Source: Thalassoglobus polymorphus | GTDB lineage: Bacteria > Planctomycetota > Planctomycetia > Planctomycetales > Planctomycetaceae | Length of the DNA: 64,000 bases | Reading direction: 5' to 3' | Assembly (NCBI RefSeq): GCF_007744255.1 | Contig: NZ_CP036267.1 | Coordinates: forward strand, 4,754,001 to 4,818,000 | Shown: positions 27,398 through 36,058 of the stretch, piece by piece | How positions within the stretch are numbered: the stretch's first letter is position 1 | Layout: the number at the start of each line of letters is the position of its first letter | Made by a program: the position numbers and the translations under genes | The notes under the pieces: generated by a model | The model's input: the letters and a program-made list of their open reading frames with translations, nothing else | Told to the model about the DNA's origin: nothing | Database searches by the model: none

Positions 27398-28405
27398 TCA
27401 TCGCTGAGCAACCTGCTGTTGTCGTAGCTTTCCGAGCGTTTGCAGAAAATCGCCGGGAAGTGGAGCGATAAATGTTTCCCAACGACTTGTGATCGGGTGC
27501 GAGAACTCGAGTTGTACAGCGTGCAAGGCGTGTCGCTTGATGGGAAATCCTGTTTCGACAGTGCGGGACTCACCGTCGTTCAGATCGGAATAGTTCGGAT
27601 GGAATTTTCCGTGGGCCTTATAGAACTCATCACCCATGAGCGGATGACCAATGTGGGCAAAGTGAACTCGAATCTGGTGATTCCGGCCTGTGACTGGACG
27701 TGCCAGAACCAGAGTGTGATTTGGAAAGCGTTCAAGCACACGGAAATTCGTCTTGGAAATTTTCGCTTTGATGGCATCGGGGCGGCAAGACATCAAGACG
27801 TGTCTGCCAGAGCGAGCCCGACCGATAGGGCGGTCGATACGCCCTTCGTCTCGTTCAATCACACCCTCAACAATTGCCAGATAGCTTTTAGAGACACGGG
27901 ACGCTTCAAACTCACCCGCGAGTTTCGCGTGAGCGTTGTAAGTTAACGCAACTGCGATCGCTCCACTGGTTTGGCGATCAAGACGATGGACCATCCCCGG
28001 CCGTAATATGCCTTTCGTTCCACTCTGTCGATTGAGGAGATGTTGCAATCCGTTGACAAGAGTTCGGGATTGTTCTTCACCCACCGGATGGACGATCAGG
28101 TCGGCTGGTTTGTTGACCACGATCAACCATTCGTCCTGATAAATTATCTCAAGCTCCATTGCTTTCGGGGCAAGAAGTTTGTCAGGCGGTTCGATCAATC
28201 GAACGCTGACAGTTTGCCCTCTGAAGATACGATCTGTTTGTTCGGCAACAGAATTGTTGATTCGTACTCCTCCGGCAGCGACGATACGCTGTATCCGCCA
28301 GGGGGTGTAGTTTCGAAGATGTTTGACAAGAAAAGAATCAATGCGAATTCCACTCAGAGAGCGATCAACAATGAATTCAAATGTGTGTGGTGAATAAGTC
28401 GGCAA
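27398..28405 (-). CDS. RluA-family rRNA/tRNA pseudouridine synthase
   Basis: A 335-residue enzyme that isomerises specific uridines in structured RNA. An S4 RNA-binding domain occupies about 15-75 (RIDSFLVKHL, RIQRIVAAGGVRINN). The catalytic domain carries the RluA motif HRLDRQTSG with the catalytic Asp, then SKSYLAIVEG and GRNHQIRVHFAHIGHPLMGD. It is probably an RluC/RluD-type enzyme, but the target site is unknown. The frame has no ATG near the N-terminus; TTG at 28405 is the only suitable start, without a clear ribosome-binding site. It is convergent with the MFS gene, 4 bases apart, without a hairpin between them. Confidence 0.92.
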   Translation of the reverse strand: MPTYSPHTFEFIVDRSLSGIRIDSFLVKHLRNYTPWRIQRIVAAGGVRINNSVAEQTDRIFRGQTVSVRLIEPPDKLLAPKAMELEIIYQDEWLIVVNKPADLIVHPVGEEQSRTLVNGLQHLLNRQSGTKGILRPGMVHRLDRQTSGAIAVALTYNAHAKLAGEFEASRVSKSYLAIVEGVIERDEGRIDRPIGRARSGRHVLMSCRPDAIKAKISKTNFRVLERFPNHTLVLARPVTGRNHQIRVHFAHIGHPLMGDEFYKAHGKFHPNYSDLNDGESRTVETGFPIKRHALHAVQLEFSHPITSRWETFIAPLPGDFLQTLGKLRQQQVAQR

Positions 28406-28755
28406 CTCAGGGAATTTCTTTATGTAACTGTCACTGTCGAAATAAGTGATACCCTCGGCGAATTGAATTTGAACATGTTACGCAGAACGCGATAATGTTT
28501 TTCACACGAAGTACACTCTTCTGTCTATGATACTATATCGCCCAGAGAGAAGATTGTCTGGCGTCGTCGGCGAACCTTATCGAGGTCATGGAGAGTCCAC
28601 GCTGAATACAGGAACTGTTGAGGACTGGCTCACCTCTCTTGGAGATCGCGGAGGGACTTTACGATGCGCCCCCCCCTCGAATTAAGAGCAAACGGCTCTT
28701 TGAAACTCCGAAGCAGTCTGCCCACTGAAATTTCATCTATTTGCGAGAAATTAAC
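28406..28755. other. Intergenic region between divergent genes
   Basis: About 350 bases between the pseudouridine synthase and the HEAT-repeat gene. A possible sigma-70 promoter pointing right is TTGAAC (28469-28474), a 16-base spacer and GATAAT (28491-28496). Otherwise I see nothing that looks like a gene or repeat. Confidence 0.4.
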
Positions 28756-29994
28756 GTGCAAAGAATTCAACACGCCAGTGATATCCGATTTTATTTTGCG
28801 ATCCCATTTTCGTTCATGCTGTGCCTCTTCGCTGCCACAGTCGTCGCGGCGGAAGAAGAGAAAAAGTACGGTGAATTGACCCTCGACGAATGGAGTCAGC
28901 TCGTCAAATCGTCTGATTTCAAGACTCTGGGTCAACCCGTTTACGTGAATGGTCTGACTTCTATTGTCAAAGATGAAGAAGCTCCCTGGGCAAGTCGACG
29001 TCAGGCAGCTGAGACGCTCGGGCGGATTGGTCAGGATGCAAAGTCTGCGATTCCACTCCTCGAGGAACTTCTGAAAAATCCCGGTGACCGGCCAGTCGAC
29101 ACCCGCTTATGGGTGCTGAAGTCGCTTTCATTGTACGGGACAGTTGCTGCCGATCTTGACGTGCAAATTCGTGACATCATCCTCAACGAAGAGTTCCCGC
29201 ATCTCATTCGCGTGAACGCCATGGAAACCCTGGGGCGAATTGGCAAGAATGGAAATGTCGCGCTCCCAACTTACCTTAAGGTTTTGCAAGAAAAATCGAG
29301 ACAAGAGCAAGCAGGTCAGAACGAGTTGCGTGTGGCAGCAGTTGAGGCACTCTGGATTTTAGGGCCAGCAGCGGCACCAGCACTCTCTGCATTGGTGGAT
29401 GCCGCAAGAGAAGACCGGGTTCCAATGCGACTCGCTGCGATCACGTCGATTGGTCAAATTGGGCCGCGCGGAGAAATTGCGATTCCGACATTGGTCGATG
29501 CGATTCTCTTTGATGATGCTGGCGAAGTGCGAGAAGCCGCTGCCGATGCTCTTGGGAAAATTGGAAGTGATTCCATCAGAGCATTACAGCACTTACAGAA
29601 AGATCATGACGAGAGTGTTCGCCGATACGTGATCCGTTCAATCAAGCAAATGAAAACATCTGACGAAGTCACACAGTTACTTGAAACGGGATTGCAGGAC
29701 TCCTCAGAAATCATTCAAACGGAAGCTGCCGCGGAGGCTCTCCGGCGCGATGTCACACATCAGGCAGCTCAGCAGATTCTGCTTGACCATCTTGGTGCCG
29801 TTGAGCGAAGAGTACGATTGAATGCGTATCAAGCACTCGACGAACATTTGGAAAAGTCACCTGCATTACAGCAGGCGGTCCTTAAAATTGCGAATGATCT
29901 TGATATTCCTCCTCTGGAACGATCCTCTGCAAAGAAGCTGTTGAGAAAGCTAACGTTCGATCAACGAGAGTCACCGAAGTCGCAAAACAATTAA
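28756..29994 (+). CDS. Secreted HEAT-repeat protein
   Basis: A protein of about 412 residues with an N-terminal signal peptide (hydrophobic core FAIPFSFMLCLFAATVVA, cleavage near AAEEE) followed by HEAT/PBS-lyase-type helical repeats across most of its length. Repeat units include RRQAAETLGRIGQDAKSAIP, IRVNAMETLGRIGKNG, MRLAAITSIGQIGPRGEIAI and REAAADALGKIGSDS. Such domains scaffold protein-protein contacts; no enzymatic domain is seen. I choose the GTG at 28756, with GAGAA about 7 bases upstream. A TTG at 28741 opens the same frame. The 3' end lies 12 bases before the convergent DUF58 gene. Confidence 0.85.
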   Translation: MQRIQHASDIRFYFAIPFSFMLCLFAATVVAAEEEKKYGELTLDEWSQLVKSSDFKTLGQPVYVNGLTSIVKDEEAPWASRRQAAETLGRIGQDAKSAIPLLEELLKNPGDRPVDTRLWVLKSLSLYGTVAADLDVQIRDIILNEEFPHLIRVNAMETLGRIGKNGNVALPTYLKVLQEKSRQEQAGQNELRVAAVEALWILGPAAAPALSALVDAAREDRVPMRLAAITSIGQIGPRGEIAIPTLVDAILFDDAGEVREAAADALGKIGSDSIRALQHLQKDHDESVRRYVIRSIKQMKTSDEVTQLLETGLQDSSEIIQTEAAAEALRRDVTHQAAQQILLDHLGAVERRVRLNAYQALDEHLEKSPALQQAVLKIANDLDIPPLERSSAKKLLRKLTFDQRESPKSQNN

Positions 29995-30006
29995 CGTCGC
30001 AGTTGT

Positions 30007-30921
30007 TTATCTGGCAGATGCGTGAGAAGAGAATCGCGTTCGAGCGTCGAGATAGTTTCCCAGAGCCTCTCCGTAAGGGGTCGTTGTCTTCATCGATGCG
30101 AAGTCATAACGAGAATGACCGCAAAGTTCTGTCAGACTTTTCTGGAACTCAGCGAACTGCGTGAGATAGATGGACCGCAGGCGATGCGGGTCAACAAGAA
30201 TGCGGTCTCGGGTCTGTTCCAGGCTGCGAAATTGCGTTGGTTTGCTGAACGGAAATTCTTCTTCCTCTGGAGCGAGGATCTGAAAGAGCATCACTTCGTG
30301 GCGATTTCGCTTGAAGAGTTGTACTGCCTGCTTGAGTGTGTCGATGTTGTCGAAGAGGTCACTCAAGATGATGATCAAGCTCCGTCGCTTGAGAGTCGGA
30401 ATCGCGGAGCTGAAGATGTTCCCCAGACTCGTTTCTCCCGCAGGTTTGCAATCTTCCAGCACCTTCATGACTTGCTGAAAGCTCTTCTGGCTGGTTCCCG
30501 GCTCGATTCGTTCACGGATTTTTTCATCAAAAGTCAGCAGGCCGATGGCGTCTCGTTGAGCATGCAGCAAAAAGGTGAACGCTGCAGCGAGCTGTTTCGC
30601 GTATGCAAACTTTGAAAGAGTACTCTCTCCGTAACTCATGCTTCCAGAACAATCGAGGAAAAGATAAGCCCGCAGGTTCGTTTCTTCTTCATATTCCTTA
30701 ATGTAGTACTTTCCGGTTTTCCCGTAGGCACGCCAGTCGATGTGGCGAATTTCGTCGCCGGGGTAATACTGACGATGCTCAACGAACTCAACGCTTGTCC
30801 CTTTGAAAGGACTCTTATGCTGGCCGATCATATACCCTTCCACGATTAGCTTAGCGATGACACCAAGGTTGCCAAACTTCGCCAATGCGCTGGGATCATG
30901 TAACGGAACATCTTTTGCCAC
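30007..30921 (-). CDS. DUF58-domain protein (von Willebrand A-like)
   Basis: A 304-residue protein of the DUF58 family. The defining segment YYPGDEIRHIDWRAYGKTGK lies at about 53-72. A von Willebrand A-type fold follows, with the metal-site motif LDCSGSMSYG (DxSxS) at about 89-97. DUF58 proteins usually work with MoxR AAA+ ATPases and transglutaminase-like proteins in cell-envelope or chaperone roles. No MoxR gene is adjacent here, and the transglutaminase gene is 30 kb away. No membrane helix is evident, so it is probably cytoplasmic. The start is a GTG at 30921; the next Met is residue 31, inside the conserved part. Confidence 0.88.
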   Translation of the reverse strand: MAKDVPLHDPSALAKFGNLGVIAKLIVEGYMIGQHKSPFKGTSVEFVEHRQYYPGDEIRHIDWRAYGKTGKYYIKEYEEETNLRAYLFLDCSGSMSYGESTLSKFAYAKQLAAAFTFLLHAQRDAIGLLTFDEKIRERIEPGTSQKSFQQVMKVLEDCKPAGETSLGNIFSSAIPTLKRRSLIIILSDLFDNIDTLKQAVQLFKRNRHEVMLFQILAPEEEEFPFSKPTQFRSLEQTRDRILVDPHRLRSIYLTQFAEFQKSLTELCGHSRYDFASMKTTTPYGEALGNYLDARTRFSSHASAR

Positions 30922-31399
30922 AATCGAACCTGTCGTGTTGAGACTGATCGGTTGAATTCTATTCCTGATGTTTGATCAGGCCCGACGAGAGGCGTTGCCA
31001 GAAAATTTCACTCTCACAAGTCTTCTCGGAAAATGTTGACGCTCGGCCAAATCAGGTAGGAGGAAACACAACGCATGGGAAGCTCTGTTCACGTTCAGAT
31101 TCAGTCGTTTGCTTTGACCTGGTGAACACTTTTCAAGCTCTGCGTTTTCCCAATGTTCAATATCGTAACTCAATCGAGTTTGATCCGAAATCATCAGACG
31201 CGAATACCAATTCGAAAAACTCTACAAGGTCGGCATCAAAGAGGAGCGGTTCTGCCTTTCGTTGAATGAAAAACCGTTACAAACCGCAAGTACAGTCTCG
31301 CTTGCGATTCTTTCGATTGTCCGGATCTGTTGCGTTCGAGCAGCAGGCGTTTTTGACCTACGTTTGGGATGAAACCTCTCATCCTCTCGGAGCTTGAAC
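30922..31399. other. Intergenic region between divergent genes
   Basis: About 480 bases between the DUF58 gene and the GT-C membrane protein gene. I see no gene, hairpin with a T run, or copy of the A or B elements. A 97-codon plus-strand open frame (30972-31265) lacks a ribosome-binding site and any recognisable sequence. Confidence 0.5.
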
Positions 31400-32860
31400 G
31401 TGTCGTCATTGCCAGAACAAGATCAACAGCTCTCCTTCTGGAAGAGAGTGTGGACTCAGTTTCGTGCCTGGCTGCAATTGAATCTTTGGCCAGTCCTGGG
31501 CTTAGTCGCGGTAACGTTTCTCGTTTATGCACCGGTTGTGAATTTTGGATTTCTGAATTGGGATGACACCTGGTACATCGTCCAGAACGATCTCATTAAG
31601 AGTTGGAATCCGGTCAATCTCTACAAGATTGCGACAGAACCGGTCGCCAGAAATTTTGCTCCGCTGACGATCGGAACTTTTCTCGTCGAGCACACTTTGT
31701 GGGGGTTGTGGCCGGGAGGTTATCACCTGACGAACGTCCTCCTGCATGCTGTGAATGCCGTTCTTGTTTACAGCTTGGTTGAACGAATTTCAAAGAATCA
31801 ACTCGCTGCCTGGGGGCTCGCTGCACTCTTTGCTTTGCATCCACTACAAGTTGAAACTGTCGCTTGGATCTCTTCTCGGAAGACACTGCTCTCAACGACT
31901 TTCATGCTGGCAGGTCTCATCTGCTGGTTGAGGGTTGAGAGGACTTCTCGACATGAAGGGTGGGGCATCATCTGGTTGCTGCTGGGATTATTGAGTAAAG
32001 CCTCTGTTGTTGTTGTCCCGCCGATTGTGGTCGCTTGGGATGTTTTGATTGGTAAAAAGAAATTCGCCGACTCGGCAGCCAAGCAGATTATCCCGATGTT
32101 TTTCTGTGTCATGCTGATCTTCATCACAATGTCTGCACAAACAACAATTGTGGGCGGAGTGCGAAGCCATATCGGTGCGAGCAAACTCTGGATCTTCGCG
32201 ATTGACTGCACAGTGCTATGGCGATATGTCGGCATGATGTTTGTCCCGAACGATCTCTGTGTCTTATACGATCCCGAGACATCTGGCATTGCGGGATGGA
32301 TTGCACTTTCTGTTGTGAGCTGGATCGGCCTGGCTGGTCTCGCCTGGAAGTTCCACAAACGCTACTCGATGACCGTTTTCTGTTTTGTTAGCTGGATTTT
32401 ATTGCTCATTCCAGTTTTGAACCTCTTCCCCATCACGACCTTAATGAACGATCGGTATCTCTATTTACCGATGGTCCCCTTCTTCTGCGGAGTGCTCCTT
32501 GGAGCAAAGGAGATCTGGAAATCATTCCAACTTCCACAGCTTTCAAAGCGATTTGCGATGGCACCTCTTCTGAGTTGCGTGGCGATCGTTTCAGTTTATT
32601 GCTGGGGGACATTGACCTACTTGCCCGTCTGGTCGCAACCTCTGACACTTTGGCATTACGCCAAATCAGAAACCCCAACACTCACCGTTGTGCAAATTCA
32701 ATGGGCATTGACTCTGCAAGACCTTGGTGAAACGGACGATGCCAGAGAAGCATTGAAATACGCACTCGCCCACTGCAATCCTGACGAACTGGACCAGAAG
32801 AGAATCCAACGAATGCTCGATGAATGGGATCACGGAACACAAGGAGATGAAGAGACATAA
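31400..32860 (+). CDS. GT-C-fold glycosyltransferase-like membrane protein
   Basis: A 486-residue protein with about ten membrane helices. The first large outer loop carries FLNWDDTWYIVQND, the acidic motif typical of GT-C glycosyltransferases related to protein mannosyltransferases (PMT/TMTC group). HPLQVETVAWISSRKTLLS is another conserved segment of that group. The C-terminal soluble tail (about 430-486) looks like a single TPR-type helical pair (LQDLGETDDAREALKYAL); TMTC-like proteins often carry longer TPR arrays. It probably transfers a sugar from a lipid carrier on the periplasmic side; donor and acceptor are unknown. GTG at 31400 is favoured because GGAG lies 7 bases upstream; TTG at 31394 is too close to it. 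Confidence 0.82.
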   Translation: MSSLPEQDQQLSFWKRVWTQFRAWLQLNLWPVLGLVAVTFLVYAPVVNFGFLNWDDTWYIVQNDLIKSWNPVNLYKIATEPVARNFAPLTIGTFLVEHTLWGLWPGGYHLTNVLLHAVNAVLVYSLVERISKNQLAAWGLAALFALHPLQVETVAWISSRKTLLSTTFMLAGLICWLRVERTSRHEGWGIIWLLLGLLSKASVVVVPPIVVAWDVLIGKKKFADSAAKQIIPMFFCVMLIFITMSAQTTIVGGVRSHIGASKLWIFAIDCTVLWRYVGMMFVPNDLCVLYDPETSGIAGWIALSVVSWIGLAGLAWKFHKRYSMTVFCFVSWILLLIPVLNLFPITTLMNDRYLYLPMVPFFCGVLLGAKEIWKSFQLPQLSKRFAMAPLLSCVAIVSVYCWGTLTYLPVWSQPLTLWHYAKSETPTLTVVQIQWALTLQDLGETDDAREALKYALAHCNPDELDQKRIQRMLDEWDHGTQGDEET

Positions 32861-32891
32861 GGCTCGATGCGTTCGGTTTACTCCCGCGTCT

Positions 32892-34508
32892 TTACAGTTC
32901 TTTCAGCTGAGTTCGTGCCTGTTCGGTGAGTGAGTCGAACTCTGGATTGTTGCCGTATAAGCGGATGATCGCCTGAAGCTTCTTTTTACTGCCGATGGTT
33001 TTTCCTTCCTGCTCCATCTTCGCTGCCAGATCGAGTTGCTCCTTGACGAATTCCGTTCGGTCACTCGTAGAGCCGACGGCAGTTTTGATTTTTTCACTCT
33101 GTTGTCTGGCAAGATTGAGGAAGGGGCGATTTTCGTCATCATTGGTGAGAACGTGCTGCATCGCCTCATATTTCTCCAAGCTTGTCAATCGGTCCCCAAA
33201 CTTTTCAAATTGTTGAGCTTCCACATAAAGTCGCTCTGCTTCAGATTGAGGATCGCGACCGAAGCGGACATTTGTTTCGATCTTTCTCTCAGCGCGATGC
33301 ATTCCAATCTGGTCGAGCCAGCCCGTAATTTCTGATGCGTGCTGACTCTCTGGAAATCGTGTTTGCAGAGAGATTAAGTCTCCTTCAACTCGAGTCCAGT
33401 CTGACGGATTTGAACTCGCCATCGCCTCAGCTGCCCGAGCGTAAAGGCGGCCTTCGCTGCGAGAATATTGAACGATGCCAGCGATTCCACCGAGGACCAA
33501 AACAAGCGTCAAAATCAGGAACCAACTCTGTTCGTAAAAGGCTCCTTTCTGGTTTGTGGAGTCCTTTTTCTTCTTTTTCTGGCGTTCTTTTTTATCGTAT
33601 TTAGCGGTGAGAAGGCTCTTCCCCTGTTTGGTCGACTTGAGCAGGCGTTCTTCTTGGGCTTCGACTTTCTTGGGGATCTCATTAAGTTTCATGATGAGAA
33701 ACGGCGCGTCCCAGGGACGTTCATTCGCATCTTTCTCAAGCATGCTGTGAATCAATTTTGAAAGCCACACAGGGGTTTCAGGAGCGAGGACCGAAATCTG
33801 CGGCGGTTCTTCTTGAATGTGTTTGAACAGGACTTCCACTTCGTTTTCACCAGTGAAAGGAGGTTGCCCTGTGAGCATTTCAAACAGAACACAGCCGAGC
33901 GAATAGATATCGCTTCGAGGAGTGACGAGCGATTTCCCCGTGATTTGCTCGGGAGACATGTACGCCAGAGTTCCGACAGTTTTTCCGGTTTGCGTCAACG
34001 CACTTTCGTGCATATCGCGAGCGATGCCGAAGTCCGCAAGCTTGATGTACCCATTCTTGTCGATCATTAAATTTGCTGGCTTCAGATCGCGATGGATGAT
34101 CCCTTTTCCATGAGCATATTCAAGAGCCTTGGCGACCTGAATTCCACATCCGATCACCTTTTGCCAGGACTGTTTACGCTTCTTTTTCAACAGGTCCGCA
34201 ACAGAACCGTTCTCGACAAACTCCATGATGTAGAATTTGCGTTCGTGAATCGCTCCAGTTCCTAATGAACGAACGATGTTTGGATGCTGGCATTTTTTGA
34301 GGATGTCAATTTCGCGAGTGAATCTTTCATTGACATTCGAGTCCGTCGAGGACTTTTCATTAAGAATCTTAATCGCGACCGGCTGGCCGGTTTCGGAGTG
34401 TTCTGCTTTAAAAACGACACCCATCCCTCCCTGGCCAATTTGTTCTTTGACCAGAAACGGCCCGATTTGTTCAGGCATCTCCATCGTGGAAGGTGTTGGT
34501 GTCGTCAT
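32892..34508 (-). CDS. Membrane-anchored Hanks-type Ser/Thr protein kinase
   Basis: A 538-residue protein. The N-terminal kinase domain (about 15-275) has every key motif: the glycine loop GQGGMGVVF, Lys47 (VAIKIL), HRDLKPAN with Asp141, and DFG at 159-161. APE appears as SPE in LAYMSPEQI. A basic juxtamembrane stretch (about 302-317, many Lys) leads to one transmembrane helix at about 328-348. The outer C-terminal part (about 350-538) is all helical and resembles TPR-type repeats, possibly a sensor. The kinase should act in the cytoplasm in response to an external cue. It is convergent with the GT-C gene, 31 bases apart, with no linked phosphatase. Confidence 0.93.
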   Translation of the reverse strand: MTTPTPSTMEMPEQIGPFLVKEQIGQGGMGVVFKAEHSETGQPVAIKILNEKSSTDSNVNERFTREIDILKKCQHPNIVRSLGTGAIHERKFYIMEFVENGSVADLLKKKRKQSWQKVIGCGIQVAKALEYAHGKGIIHRDLKPANLMIDKNGYIKLADFGIARDMHESALTQTGKTVGTLAYMSPEQITGKSLVTPRSDIYSLGCVLFEMLTGQPPFTGENEVEVLFKHIQEEPPQISVLAPETPVWLSKLIHSMLEKDANERPWDAPFLIMKLNEIPKKVEAQEERLLKSTKQGKSLLTAKYDKKERQKKKKKDSTNQKGAFYEQSWFLILTLVLVLGGIAGIVQYSRSEGRLYARAAEAMASSNPSDWTRVEGDLISLQTRFPESQHASEITGWLDQIGMHRAERKIETNVRFGRDPQSEAERLYVEAQQFEKFGDRLTSLEKYEAMQHVLTNDDENRPFLNLARQQSEKIKTAVGSTSDRTEFVKEQLDLAAKMEQEGKTIGSKKKLQAIIRLYGNNPEFDSLTEQARTQLKEL

Positions 34509-35242
34509 GCTTGGTTCCCGCTTTTCGTCTCATCTATCTAAACCAAGAGGAGAATGTATGCACGCCACATGCCGAATCCAGAAACTTTGTCCGAAACTGC
34601 AAGCAATCATGGAAACGCCACCCGTGCATATCTAAGAGGTTGCAGCTCTCTTGATTGAAAAACGTGTAGAAATACTAGAGAAACGCAATATTGACTCAAC
34701 CATTTTGGAGAGTGTGGCTTCCTCTTGAATCTTCCATAAGGTCGCAGAACGAGATGCTTTACCAAGGAACACTCCTGCTGCGATGTGGCTTACTTTTCTG
34801 ACATTCGATCATTCTTGCACGACTTTGTGCTTCATTGTGCAGCACTTCCACGGACTGTACTGAAAGGGGCTGTCAGTGCTCTAACGCCTCATTAATGTCG
34901 CCCACGCCAGCGTTTGAAACTCCAAGTAAGTGGGCTTCTAGAGCATCTTTCGAATTGCTTTGCAGGATCTACCACGTGGCAAACAGCATTTTTATTAGGG
35001 AAGTGCGTTCTTCACGGGCACACGGTAGAACAAACTGCTCTAACTAGAGATATAAGCAGCAGAGAGGAAATGTGACAACGAATCGATTAGAGTGAAGTGG
35101 GTAGGATGAATCAATTTTGAACTCTTGCTTGAGACAAATTTGATTCACCTCTGGTTGTGGCCTCTGGGCTATGACCACTTTGTTGAGACGTGGATTAGAT
35201 TCTTCTTTGTGAAGAACGAACTCGATGTTGAAAGGAAAACAA
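34509..35242. other. Intergenic region upstream of the SOD gene, with a family A element
   Basis: About 730 bases with no gene. A complete family A copy is at 34938-35042. The rest shows nothing I can identify. The open frames found here translate element sequence (a peptide reading RSSRAHGRTN recurs at other A copies) and are not genes. Promoters for the kinase (leftward) and SOD (rightward) should lie within. Confidence 0.6.
34938..35042 (+). repeat. Family A element, full copy A1
   Basis: A 105-bp unit starting CTAGAGCATCTTTCGAATT and ending AACTGCTCTAA. The ends form an inverted repeat (TAGAGCA and TGCTCTA). It aligns without gaps to A2 (35842-35946), sharing for example GCGTTCTTCACGGGCACACG. 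The internal CTAG of A2 reads TTAG here. It lies 200 bases upstream of the SOD start, in the same orientation as A2 downstream. Confidence 0.85.
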
Positions 35243-35845
35243 ATGCTTAAGAAATCGACAACTTTAGGAATGACATTCTGCGCACTCATGGGGATGACAG
35301 TCTTGCTGTCACCAGCTCAAGCGGAGGATAGTAAAGAAAAGCATGGCCATGCAGACCATGACCATGCGCATGCCCCAATGTTTACGGAGGGTGTCGTCGT
35401 TTTGCGCTCCACAAAAGGAAACAAAGTTCGAGGTCGCCTGACGTTGAAACAAACCAAGTCCGGAGTTCGTGTTACCGGGCGTGTGACTGGCCTGACTCCT
35501 GGTGAGCACGGCTTCCATATTCATGAATTTGGAGACCTTCGAGCTGCCGACGGAACAGCTGCCGGTGGACACTACAATCCTGATGGACACGATCACGGTG
35601 CTCCCGGGGATCACGAACGACATGCTGGGGACCTTGGAAACATCACAGCAGATAGTGAAGGTGTCTCCAAAGTTGATATCACTCAAAAAGATTTGAAGCT
35701 TCACTTTGTGATTGGTCGTTCAATCGTCGTCCACGCTGGAAAAGATGACCTGAAGAGCCAACCTTCTGGTGATGCTGGGCCACGTGTTGCAGTCGGAGTG
35801 ATTGGAATCGCTCAACCTGCGAAAAAGAAGATGAAGAAGAACTAG
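35243..35845 (+). CDS. Secreted Cu/Zn superoxide dismutase lacking cysteines
   Basis: A 200-residue precursor with a signal peptide (cleavage near AQA/ED) and a Cu/Zn SOD domain that converts superoxide to hydrogen peroxide and oxygen. Metal-site motifs are HGFHIHEFGD, GGHYNPDGHDHG, HAGDLGNI and SIVVHAGKDDL. The usual disulfide is absent: the Cys expected after HEFGD is missing, and the C-terminal one is Val (GPRVAVGVIG). There is no Cys in the mature protein. The mature N-terminus is rich in His (KHGHADHDHAHA), possibly a metal-loading tail. I choose the ATG at 35243, with AAAGGAAAA just upstream. The stop codon TAG lies within the CTAG that opens repeat A2. Confidence 0.93.
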   Translation: MLKKSTTLGMTFCALMGMTVLLSPAQAEDSKEKHGHADHDHAHAPMFTEGVVVLRSTKGNKVRGRLTLKQTKSGVRVTGRVTGLTPGEHGFHIHEFGDLRAADGTAAGGHYNPDGHDHGAPGDHERHAGDLGNITADSEGVSKVDITQKDLKLHFVIGRSIVVHAGKDDLKSQPSGDAGPRVAVGVIGIAQPAKKKMKKN

Positions 35846-35946
35846 AGCATTTTTCGAATTGGCTTGCAGCATCTACCTCATGGCGAACAGCATTTTGCTA
35901 GAGAAATGCGTTCTTCACGGGCACACGACAGGGCAAACGGCTCTAG
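35842..35946 (+). repeat. Family A element, full copy A2 with an empty internal CTAG
   Basis: A 105-bp unit bounded by CTAG (35842-35845 and 35943-35946) with ends CTAGAGCA and GGCTCTAG. An internal CTAG at 35898-35901 is intact; in copy A3 a family B element sits at the equivalent position. The left CTAG supplies the TAG stop of the SOD gene. Same length as A1, which lies on the other side of the SOD gene. Confidence 0.88.
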
Positions 35947-35974
35947 TCGATCAACTCTTTGTTGTGAAATAGTA

Positions 35975-36013
35975 AACGCCGCGTTCGGGAATTCCGAACG
36001 CGGCGTTTTTTTT
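35975..36013 (+). terminator. Strong intrinsic terminator after the SOD gene
   Basis: A 14-bp perfect stem (AACGCCGCGTTCGG and CCGAACGCGGCGTT) with a 5-base loop is followed by eight T residues. It lies 130 bases beyond the SOD stop, after repeat A2, so SOD transcripts should carry the A2 sequence in their 3' untranslated part. The reverse strand has only a short T run, so it is mainly a plus-strand terminator, between SOD and the convergent sulfatase. Confidence 0.92.
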
Positions 36014-36058
36014 CTGAGAGAGCCATCTCTTTACAGAGTCAATCAGCACTCCTGTACG

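Noticed and set aside
34835-35047. Open frames reading a recurring peptide RSSRAHGRTN at several loci
   Set aside because: The same peptide recurs near 35900 and 39070 because each frame translates element A. It is repeat sequence, not a protein family.
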